Shown piece after piece: positions 1-6,503 of a stretch of 7,346 bases of DNA. Within the stretch, counting starts at the first letter, position 1. Each line of letters starts with the position of its first letter. The notes beneath the pieces are model-generated. The model was not told the origin of the DNA and searched no databases. It saw only the letters and a program-made list of their open reading frames with translations. A program made the translations under genes and the position numbers. Source of the DNA: Verrucomicrobiales bacterium (GTDB lineage Bacteria > Verrucomicrobiota > Verrucomicrobiia > Verrucomicrobiales > DEV007); assembly GCA_002684575.1 (NCBI GenBank), contig NYVP01000126.1, forward strand, positions 1 to 7,346, read 5' to 3'.

Positions 1-446
1 CAATATATCTTAATGGTGAAGTTGATTGGACTGGTCAGAAGAGGGCCCCGAACGGAGGCGGTACATTCATTATTGGTAACTCACCGGGAGGCAGTGGTTA
101 TGTCGGTTTAGCTGACGAGATTGCAGTCTGGAAAGAGGTCTTAGATGAGACGGCTGTCAGAGCCTTGGCAGACGGGGCAAGGCCAATTGATAGAGAGACT
201 GAATTAGAATTCATTAGTATTATTTACAATGCTGAAGAGAATGGGTTTAGAATCCAGTGGAACTCAAAACCGGATAAGACATACATCTTGCTCTTCTCTG
301 AAACGCTAGAGAGTTTTGATGAAGAAATTGAAGACTCTATTGAATCACAGGGTGAGACAACCGTTTATCCTGGTGGTGATGAGTGGTTAGAGAATCCACT
401 TGAGGGAGCGCCAAGGCTCTTCTTTAGAATTGAAGAAAATCAGTAA
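1..446 (+). CDS. LamG-domain surface/secreted protein, C-terminal fragment
   Basis: An open frame enters from the left edge (first full codon at 3) and gives 147 visible residues before TAA at 444-446. Residues 1-61 look like the end of a concanavalin A/LamG-type lectin domain. The markers are an IYLNGEVDW strand, a glycine-rich IIGNSPGGSGYVGLADEIAVW stretch (residues 23-43) and a closing helix of the type VLDETAVRALADG (46-58), which is the usual ending of bacterial LamG_3-like domains. Residues 64-147 form a second beta-rich module with a pattern common at the ends of exported Verrucomicrobiota proteins: I-x-W-N-S-x-P-x-x-T-Y in the first half and a final P-R-L-F-F-R-I. Any signal peptide or enzyme domain lies upstream of the window. 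The likely role is carbohydrate or matrix binding outside the cytoplasm; this is inferred from the fold, and the ligand is unknown. A TTG at 165 lies inside the lectin domain and is not a start. A strong terminator follows directly. Confidence 0.85.
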   Translation, partial: IYLNGEVDWTGQKRAPNGGGTFIIGNSPGGSGYVGLADEIAVWKEVLDETAVRALADGARPIDRETELEFISIIYNAEENGFRIQWNSKPDKTYILLFSETLESFDEEIEDSIESQGETTVYPGGDEWLENPLEGAPRLFFRIEENQ

Positions 447-471
447 AGCTCTTTGATAATTTAACTCTCAC

Positions 472-508
472 AAGCGGCGGACTCCTCCAGGGATCCGCCG
501 CTTTTTTT
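472..508 (+). terminator. Strong Rho-independent terminator after the LamG gene
   Basis: AAGCGGCGGA (472-481) pairs perfectly with TCCGCCGCTT (494-503), and the stem can extend through TCC/GGA with one bulged C. A run of seven T follows (502-508). The site begins 26 bases after the LamG stop codon. There is no T-run on the other side, so it works for the plus strand only and should separate the LamG gene from the protease gene. Confidence 0.93.
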
Positions 509-533
509 ACAAGATGAAGATCTATTCAAAATT

Positions 534-583
534 AAAAGGTTTTATTGCTAATTAGCTCAAAGATCATTTTATTAGAAGGTATG
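534..583 (+). promoter_or_regulatory. Competing ribosome-binding sites for the protease gene start
   Basis: Two in-frame starts compete. AAAAGG at 534-539 lies five bases before a TTG at 545, which is good spacing. AGAAGG at 574-579 lies only one base before the ATG at 581, which is too close for standard Shine-Dalgarno use. The ATG gives a compact signal peptide (short polar n-region with one lysine, then about 14 hydrophobic residues, then KK). The TTG adds 12 residues including an IILL patch. I prefer the ATG for its codon and signal-peptide shape, but the TTG is a real alternative. A third in-frame ATG at 611 would remove most of the n-region. No convincing -10/-35 pair was found. Confidence 0.45.
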
Positions 584-3500
584 AATGGTCAAATAAAAGT
601 TATTTCAATAATGGTAATTTTTATTCTCTGCTTTCTTATAAAAAAACCCTTCGACTCCCAAAAAAATAAATCATTTTTACCCGTTGAATTTAGCATTTCT
701 GAATCATTGTCATTGGATAATGATCGATTTGTTGAAAATCGAAAAATTTATCCTCATAAATCAATAAACAAATCGAACACAATAAGCCTTCCTCCACTCC
801 ACCATGAACCACTGATTAAAAAGGCAGTCGCATTAGAGGAAAGTGGTGTTTATCGATTTGCAACGAGTAGAAATGTTAGTGTTCAGCCTGTAAGTCATGG
901 AACCTGGTCAAGTAAAGATAACATCTCAACTTGGAAATTTAATCTTAAATCATCTGGCGCAAGATCAATTAATCTTACCTTTGGTGAATTTAATTTACCT
1001 GAAGGGGCGGCTCTCTCAATAGCCAACGATGAAGATAATTCTAGACCTATCTTATTTACTGCACGTGATAATGATGCACACGGTCAGTTATGGACACCCC
1101 TTTTTAAGACGGATCGATTAAAATTGGAACTTATTGTCCCTACTCATCTAATCGCCAAAACATTACTTCACTTAACAAAAATCAATCACGGTTTTCGAGA
1201 TGCAGGATCCGGATTTAAAATTTCCTCGAATACCTCTGGATCCTGTCAAATTGATGTAATTTGCTCTGCTAAGGATAATTCAGATTACGGTCCTATTATT
1301 GATATATACAGAGACCAGATTAAATCAGTAGGTGCATTTACTCTAAATGGAATTGATACGTGTAGCGGAGCTTTAATTAACAACACCAATAATGATCTAA
1401 GGCCTTTCTTTCTCACTGCTGAGCATTGTGGTATAAGTCCTTCGAATGCAGCCTCGATGGTTGTTTATTGGAATCATGAAAATTCAATTTGTCGTGAGGT
1501 GGGAGCCTCTTCAAATGGGAGGCTCGGAGATGGGCCTACTACGCAATTTAATACTGGTGCAATTCTCAGAGCCGAGTACGCGCCTACAGATTTCGCCTTA
1601 GTTGAACTTGATGACCCTGTAAGTACCGACTATTCGCCATTTTTTGCAGGATGGAATCGTTCTCCTATTAATCCGCAACTAACAATAGGGATACACCACC
1701 CCGGTATATCAGAAAAACGCATTTCGATCGATTTGAATCCAACAACAATTACCGACTACCTCGCAGCATTACAGGATAATGAAGCGAACTATCTTAGAAT
1801 TTCTGAGTGGGATTTTGGTACAACAGAACCAGGTTCATCTGGTTCTCCACTTTTTGATGACAAGGGAAGGATTGTTGGCCAACTCACTGGTGGATACTCC
1901 GAATGCGGAGGAGATCAAGGGCCTGATTATTATGGCAGATTTCATAAATCTTGGATTGGAGGAGGTACTTCATCTACAAGGCTTTCCAATTGGTTGGATC
2001 CTAAGGGCAGTGAAGAAGAATTCATTGATGGCATTTATTCTAATGAGCTGATCACCATTGATGATACCTCAGTGATAGAGGGAAATTCAGGAGTCTCTGT
2101 TGTTGAAGTTGAATTAAAGATTAATGAAGTGAGTGATGGGCCTATCCTGGTCAGAGTTCGCTCGGAGGATGGGACCGCCACGATTGAAGATAATGATTAT
2201 ATCGCCGTTGATGAAATTGTCACATTCTCTCCAGGTCAAACCATCAAAAAAATTCCCCTTACAATTATTAGTGATACAAAGGTAGAGGAAAAAGAATTCC
2301 TTACGCTCAATCTCTCTGAGGCAAAGAAATCAAGAGCATCATCACGACCAGCCAAAGTTGAAATAATCAATGATGACTATACTAAGCCAGAAATTTCAAG
2401 TGCTTTAGAATTTAAAGCCTCAACAAATCGAAAGCTGTACTATCAAATCGAAGCGCGGAACACCCCGACATCCTTCTCAATCAGTGAATCGCCAGAGGGA
2501 ATGAATGTAGATGAAAAGACTGGAGTGATTTCATGGATACCAGTATCGACAGGAAGATTCACTATTAATATTATAGCAACTAACCCAGAAGGCAATGATG
2601 TTAAACAATTAACATTTATCGTGGAGCCTGACAGCCTGTCTAATGCTATAGATGTCCAAGATCTTCCTTTGCTAATAACTAACGGTTCACCCGGATGGCG
2701 ACGACAAATAAATACCACCAGGGATGGTTTTGATGCTGCAAAGTCTGATCCAATCGCAAACGATGAGAGTGCTACCTTTGAGCTTGAAATTCAAGGGCCT
2801 GAACTCGTTTACTACTGGTGGAAGGTTAGCTCTGAGCGAGATTATGATTTCTTGTCAATATCTATTGATGGGCAACAACAAAACCAAATAAGTGGTGAAA
2901 TAGATTGGCAACAAAAGACCATTGAAATCCCAGAGGGTAAGCATCTTGTTTCATGGACATACAATAAGGATGTCAACGGGACTGGAGGTCTTGATACAGC
3001 ATGGGTCGATCAAATTTCCTTAGCCAGCCAGTCAACATTGCCCATAATAACAAGCCCATTAAACATTAAAGCTGTCAATGGGAAGGAATTGAATTACAGT
3101 ATAACTTCAATAGACAGCTCAGCTTCTTATTTTGTTTCAGCGCTACCGGAGGGACTTCAATTTGATGGGACAGAAATTATTTCAGGCATCCCTGAAAAAT
3201 CAGGAACCTTCGAAATTATGCTAACCGCAGATAATGGAAGTTCATTTTCCGCCATACTTATATTTGAAGTTGTAGACCCCATTGATTATGCCATTCAGGG
3301 AGCGGATCCATTAGAAAATACTTACAATTTTGAATTAGGCGGAGATCATTTTTGGTTCCCTCAAAAAAATATTTTTGATGACGGAATCCAATCAGCACAA
3401 AGTGGGCCGGTTGGAGATTACCAAGAAAGTTCGATTTCTTTGACTGTTTTAGGCCCAGGCACGGTTTCCTTTTCTTGGAAAGTCAGCTCCGAAACTGGAT

Positions 3501-5233
3501 ATGATTTTCTTTCTTTTAATGTTGATGGAACTTCCGAGGAAAGAATAAGCGGAGAAATTGACTGGAATGATCAAAGTTTTTTCATACCTGATGGAGAACA
3601 CATTTTAACTTGGAAGTATACAAAAGATGAAGGGTTTTCTGAAGGTGTTGATGCGGCTTGGGTCGATAAATTTGTTTATATTAAAAAGGCCCAACCAATC
3701 ATATCAGTGGAGAATAATTTGTCTTTCTACTTGGGAGAAATTGTACAAATTCCTATTACTATAGAAAACATTTCAAAGCCTGTAATCTTTGACAATTTAC
3801 CATCATGGCTGAGCTACAATGAAGAATTACAAATAATTACAGGTAAACCAGATGCTCCCGGTACTTTCAACTTCAATATCATAGCAATTAATGGTGATGA
3901 GAGGGTCGAGGAGTTAATTAGTTTTAATGTTGTATGGCCCATAACTGAGGCGTTGAATGATTTAAACTGGGAGGCTTTCGGAGATGCCATATGGTTTCCT
4001 CAATCTGAGGTGAGATTAGATGAGAGCTCTTCAGCTCAGAGCGGAGATATTACTCACCAACAAAGTTCATCAATTTCCCTGACCTTAGTTGGTCCGGCTA
4101 GTGTCTCTTTTTGGTGGAAAGTCAGTTCAGAGCGAGAATATGATCATTTATCTGTTTTTCTAGATGGCCAAATACTTCAACACCGTATAAGTGGGGAGGT
4201 TGATTGGGAAAAAAGAACTATTGATATTCCAGATGGTTTGCATTCAATTGTATGGACTTATAATAAGGACATAGCAATTTCATCAGGTCAAGATGCTGGC
4301 TGGATCGATAAAGTAGAGATATTATATGAAGGTTCTCCAGAGATCATAATCGATGAACAATTTACTTTTGAAACTGACGACAAAGTAGAGATACCATTCA
4401 CTATTGGTAATAATCCAATCGAGATAGGAACTGAAAATCTTCCAGATTGGCTCATTGTTGATCAGGGTCAAGGGTTGATAACTGGAAATGCGCCAGAAGA
4501 AGGGAGCTACGGCTTTATCCTTTGGGCAGAAAACCAGAGTGGTCGAGTAATTAAAGAAATACGTTTAGATATACTCAAACCATTTATTGCTAATACGCCT
4601 TCATTAGATTGGCAATTTTCTGGAAACTCTTTTTGGTTTTCCCAGCAAACAATTTCTCATGATGGAGAGAGCGCGTTTCAAAGCGGGGAAATTAATAATG
4701 ATGAATTTTCTGCGGTAGGAGTAAATCTAGAGGGGCCTGGAGAAATGAGCTTTTGGTGGAAAGTAAGCTCCGAATTTGAATATGATTTTTTGTCAGTTCG
4801 ATTAGATGGAGAGTATATTGAGTATATCAGTGGAGATGTGGATTGGGAAAAGAAATTAATCAGCGTGCCTGATGGAATGCATCGATTTGAATTTGTTTAC
4901 TCAAAAGATGGGTCTTTTTTAGATGGTTTGGATGCTGGCTGGATTGACGAAATTGCATACACTCAGGATAAACCCATTATTGAGAATATTGAAATTGTTG
5001 ATGTTTCTTTTGAATTGATAAAAATTGGATTGAGAATTAACTCAAATTTTTCAAGGGCTAGAATCGTCCAGTCCTCTGACGGTGAAACATGGCAAGCGGT
5101 AAGACCATTGACTAATCCTAACTCAGATTGGTTGATCAAACCAACAGAAGGTTGGGGAGAGTTTTCTGAATTTAATGTTCCGATCGACCCAATAAAAAAT
5201 CCAAACCTTTTTCTTCGATTAGAATGCGAATAA
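581..5233 (+). CDS. Exported lysyl-endopeptidase-like S1 protease with Calx-beta domain and four Ig/WWKVSSE repeat pairs
   Basis: This is probably a secreted, multi-module serine protease of 1550 residues, numbered from ATG 581. Residues 1-24 look like a signal peptide (hydrophobic core 7-20). Residues 88-193 resemble the propeptide of lysyl endopeptidases, with NDAHGQLWTP as a recognisable stretch. Residues 214-485 match Achromobacter protease I. The triad is His282 (TAEHCG), Asp337 (PTDFALVEL) and Ser420 (EPGSSGSP). All six cysteines of its three disulfides are present (222, 228, 261, 283, 304, 442). Asp449 (GPDYYGR) fits the Lys-selecting S1 aspartate. Lys213 is a plausible self-cleavage point. 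Residues 489-600 are a Calx-beta domain (DGTATIEDNDY, ending INDD). Then four Ig-like (He_PIG-like) modules alternate with four WWKVSSE modules (601-1461), followed by a C-terminal beta domain (1465-1550). The tail has no cysteine except the penultimate residue, and no PEP-CTERM or LPXTG-like sorting signal is visible. The P1-Lys preference, calcium binding by Calx-beta and matrix binding by the repeats are inferences from families. Flanking terminators suggest transcription as a single gene. Confidence 0.9.
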   Translation: MNGQIKVISIMVIFILCFLIKKPFDSQKNKSFLPVEFSISESLSLDNDRFVENRKIYPHKSINKSNTISLPPLHHEPLIKKAVALEESGVYRFATSRNVSVQPVSHGTWSSKDNISTWKFNLKSSGARSINLTFGEFNLPEGAALSIANDEDNSRPILFTARDNDAHGQLWTPLFKTDRLKLELIVPTHLIAKTLLHLTKINHGFRDAGSGFKISSNTSGSCQIDVICSAKDNSDYGPIIDIYRDQIKSVGAFTLNGIDTCSGALINNTNNDLRPFFLTAEHCGISPSNAASMVVYWNHENSICREVGASSNGRLGDGPTTQFNTGAILRAEYAPTDFALVELDDPVSTDYSPFFAGWNRSPINPQLTIGIHHPGISEKRISIDLNPTTITDYLAALQDNEANYLRISEWDFGTTEPGSSGSPLFDDKGRIVGQLTGGYSECGGDQGPDYYGRFHKSWIGGGTSSTRLSNWLDPKGSEEEFIDGIYSNELITIDDTSVIEGNSGVSVVEVELKINEVSDGPILVRVRSEDGTATIEDNDYIAVDEIVTFSPGQTIKKIPLTIISDTKVEEKEFLTLNLSEAKKSRASSRPAKVEIINDDYTKPEISSALEFKASTNRKLYYQIEARNTPTSFSISESPEGMNVDEKTGVISWIPVSTGRFTINIIATNPEGNDVKQLTFIVEPDSLSNAIDVQDLPLLITNGSPGWRRQINTTRDGFDAAKSDPIANDESATFELEIQGPELVYYWWKVSSERDYDFLSISIDGQQQNQISGEIDWQQKTIEIPEGKHLVSWTYNKDVNGTGGLDTAWVDQISLASQSTLPIITSPLNIKAVNGKELNYSITSIDSSASYFVSALPEGLQFDGTEIISGIPEKSGTFEIMLTADNGSSFSAILIFEVVDPIDYAIQGADPLENTYNFELGGDHFWFPQKNIFDDGIQSAQSGPVGDYQESSISLTVLGPGTVSFSWKVSSETGYDFLSFNVDGTSEERISGEIDWNDQSFFIPDGEHILTWKYTKDEGFSEGVDAAWVDKFVYIKKAQPIISVENNLSFYLGEIVQIPITIENISKPVIFDNLPSWLSYNEELQIITGKPDAPGTFNFNIIAINGDERVEELISFNVVWPITEALNDLNWEAFGDAIWFPQSEVRLDESSSAQSGDITHQQSSSISLTLVGPASVSFWWKVSSEREYDHLSVFLDGQILQHRISGEVDWEKRTIDIPDGLHSIVWTYNKDIAISSGQDAGWIDKVEILYEGSPEIIIDEQFTFETDDKVEIPFTIGNNPIEIGTENLPDWLIVDQGQGLITGNAPEEGSYGFILWAENQSGRVIKEIRLDILKPFIANTPSLDWQFSGNSFWFSQQTISHDGESAFQSGEINNDEFSAVGVNLEGPGEMSFWWKVSSEFEYDFLSVRLDGEYIEYISGDVDWEKKLISVPDGMHRFEFVYSKDGSFLDGLDAGWIDEIAYTQDKPIIENIEIVDVSFELIKIGLRINSNFSRARIVQSSDGETWQAVRPLTNPNSDWLIKPTEGWGEFSEFNVPIDPIKNPNLFLRLECE
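2381..4963 (+). repeat. Protein-level tandem array: four Ig-like + WWKVSSE module pairs
   Basis: The 3' half of the protease gene encodes a four-fold repeat of a composite unit of roughly 210 residues. The Ig-like halves lie at 2381-2626, 3035-3277, 3689-3940 and 4334-4579; they carry the He_PIG-type pattern LPxxL...I-I-[ST]-G-x-P...G-[TS]-[FY] (for example LPEGLQFDG and ISGIPEKSGTFE in the second). The WWKVSSE halves lie at about 2642-3025, 3278-3682, 3941-4327 and 4583-4963. Their shared landmarks, in order, are WFPQ (or variant), a Q-S-G or K-S-D turn, G-P before a WWKVSSE strand, YDxLS, DG, ISGE[IV]DW, IP[DE]G.H, [YT].KD and DA[AG]W[IV]D. The copies are diverged at DNA level, although the 14-mer GATGCTGGCTGGAT recurs in the last two. 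This suggests old duplication kept by selection rather than recent expansion. The module probably has a jelly-roll or Ig-like beta fold; I know of no established ligand. Confidence 0.85.
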
Positions 5234-5323
5234 CAGTAGATACGCTTTCATTGGACTTTTGATGATAGGTTAATACTTCATAAAGAAATTAACTAAAAAG
5301 ATCCACAAAAACTGTCCCGAATT

Positions 5324-5342
5324 GACAAGGTTTTGTCTTTTT
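5324..5342 (+). terminator. Weak intrinsic terminator candidate after the protease gene
   Basis: GACAA (5324-5328) pairs with TTGTC (5333-5337) around a GGTT loop, and five T follow (5338-5342). The stem is only five base pairs and AT-rich, so it would be weak. It lies about 90 bases past the protease stop, in the 119-base gap between the convergent genes. On the minus strand the same region gives only a bulged CTTGTC/GACAG stem before a T-run at about 5311-5328, which is even weaker for the TIM-barrel gene. Confidence 0.4.
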
Positions 5343-5352
5343 GAAAAAGCAA

Positions 5353-6369
5353 TTATTTAAGATGCCCTCTCGCAACTAAATTATTTAATCTGCGGGCGGT
5401 GTCTTCTAATCCGTCAGCTACCGCCTCGCTATATGTTCGGCCATCGGTCGTATCAATTCCATGACCCGAATCAAGTTTTCTTAATGCTTCGAGAGCAGGA
5501 TCCTCATGATGAAATAATTCAACAAAAACAAATTCTAATTTTCCACTTTTGGCTGCAGCTGAGAGGAGTGCGCTGATCCAGCCGTCGTCAGTAGATAAAC
5601 AACCACGGGTAGTTTTTGCTGATGCATGGAACATGCTAAATTCATCAGATTCTGCGATCTCGGATATCTTTGACTGGTTTTCTGGAATTGATAAATCTGA
5701 ATCTCCGCAATGAGCAGCATCTACCATGACCCTGAAGAATTTTGAACCCAGTTCTTGATTGGCAGCTTTGACAACTTCCCAACACTTAGCAACATCTGTG
5801 AAAGTTTGAAATTCTCCGCCTCGTAGAAACTCAATGTGCCAATGTTTGACTCCAGCATCAATTGCCCCTGACTCTTGAACTGCCCTAACATGCACCTTTG
5901 CGTTTTGGGCCACTGCTGAAGTGAAGTCATCACCTGCTTTTGGGGTGGCTCCCTCTTGCATCCATTCCTCTATAGATGTTGAAGCGACTTGCTCGATATT
6001 ATATTTTTTAGCGACTTCTAATCCAGCTTTGAGCATTTCAACAACGCTGTCCTCGTCTTCTGGGTTCATTGGATCAGCTCCTCCAACCATTAGCATGAGG
6101 TGAACGGCTAGATCTAATCCGCGAAGCCCATTAATCATGTCGTCGGTATCGGTTTCATTGACTCCAGGGAAAACGGTAATTTGTGCGCTTCCTATCTTTA
6201 CTGGAGAAATCTCAGTCAAATGTTTCATTTCATTGACAACGATAAGCTCTCCATTTTCGCTTCTAGGGAGCCGACCTTCGTCATCAGGAACGAGTCCGCC
6301 TACAAATTTGATATGGGTTGGAACGACTCCCAATTCGACGTTGGATTTTAATGTAATTTTTTCGGGCAT
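5353..6369 (-). CDS. TIM-barrel protein, xylose isomerase-like (sugar phosphate isomerase/epimerase) superfamily
   Basis: A complete protein of 338 residues with no signal peptide, so probably cytoplasmic. After an N-terminal stretch (1-55) it shows alternating beta strands and helices typical of the xylose isomerase-like/AP endonuclease family 2 barrel. Strands fall near 59-67 (GSAQITVFP), 87-96 (LAVHLMLMVG), 125-131, 176-182 (HWHIEFL), 211-218 (FFRVMVDA), 244-250 (FSMFHAS) and 279-286 (EFVFVELF). Acidic and His residues at strand ends could bind a divalent metal as in the family: Glu180, Asp217, His220, His248 and Glu284. The end (TYSEAVADGLEDTARRLNNL, 312-331) resembles the closing helix of related proteins I associate with Verrucomicrobiota and Planctomycetota. 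The substrate cannot be told from sequence; a sugar or sugar phosphate is the family expectation only. The ATG start has no clear Shine-Dalgarno site (TTAGAAAA precedes it). The gene is convergent with the protease and lies 134 bases downstream of the propeller gene on the same strand. Confidence 0.8.
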   Translation of the reverse strand: MPEKITLKSNVELGVVPTHIKFVGGLVPDDEGRLPRSENGELIVVNEMKHLTEISPVKIGSAQITVFPGVNETDTDDMINGLRGLDLAVHLMLMVGGADPMNPEDEDSVVEMLKAGLEVAKKYNIEQVASTSIEEWMQEGATPKAGDDFTSAVAQNAKVHVRAVQESGAIDAGVKHWHIEFLRGGEFQTFTDVAKCWEVVKAANQELGSKFFRVMVDAAHCGDSDLSIPENQSKISEIAESDEFSMFHASAKTTRGCLSTDDGWISALLSAAAKSGKLEFVFVELFHHEDPALEALRKLDSGHGIDTTDGRTYSEAVADGLEDTARRLNNLVARGHLK

Positions 6370-6432
6370 TTTTCTAAGTAATATTCGTCAATTTATCACA
6401 TTGGTTCTGAATTTGGCAAACATACTTTAAGG

Positions 6433-6447
6433 ATACAATGATTGTAT
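6433..6447. promoter_or_regulatory. 15-base perfect palindrome upstream of the TIM-barrel gene (operator candidate)
   Basis: ATACAAT-G-ATTGTAT is a perfect inverted repeat with 7-base arms and a one-base centre at 6440. It lies 63 bases upstream of the TIM-barrel start codon, in the gap between the two minus-strand genes. Size, symmetry and position fit a dimeric repressor site. It has no T-run of terminator type. No clear -10/-35 pair could be placed around it, and AT-rich sequence gives such palindromes by chance, so the regulatory role is a guess. Confidence 0.35.
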
Positions 6448-6503
6448 TCTAATAAATAAGTCCCAAATAAAAATTTTTATCGACTGAAGATACGTCTTGT
6501 TAT

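Noticed and set aside
165..446. TTG at 165 as the start of a small 93-residue gene
   Set aside because: The frame is open to the left edge and the upstream residues form a continuous LamG-type domain, so the TTG is internal.
506..534. TTTACA (506-511) as a -35 box for the protease gene
   Set aside because: No acceptable -10 hexamer lies 16-18 bases downstream, and the TTTACA is part of the terminator T-run.
1779..2051. Small plus-strand open frame inside the protease domain
   Set aside because: It overlaps the conserved catalytic-serine region in another frame and has no recognisable features; it is a shadow.
2443..2718. Minus-strand open frame opposite the Ig/W-module boundary
   Set aside because: It lies wholly antisense to a conserved coding region, with no ribosome-binding site or domain signal of its own.
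2642..4963. Repeat array as CRISPR or DNA-level tandem repeat
   Set aside because: The repetition is visible in the protein only; DNA copies are diverged, lie in one reading frame and have no spacer-repeat structure.
6137..6430. Plus-strand open frame overlapping the TIM-barrel gene start
   Set aside because: Most of it is antisense to the conserved barrel protein, and its translation is low-complexity Ser/Thr/Leu, typical of a shadow frame.
6467..6480. ATAAAAATTTTTAT palindrome as an operator or terminator
   Set aside because: It is a pure A/T run with no GC stem, expected by chance in AT-rich intergenic DNA.
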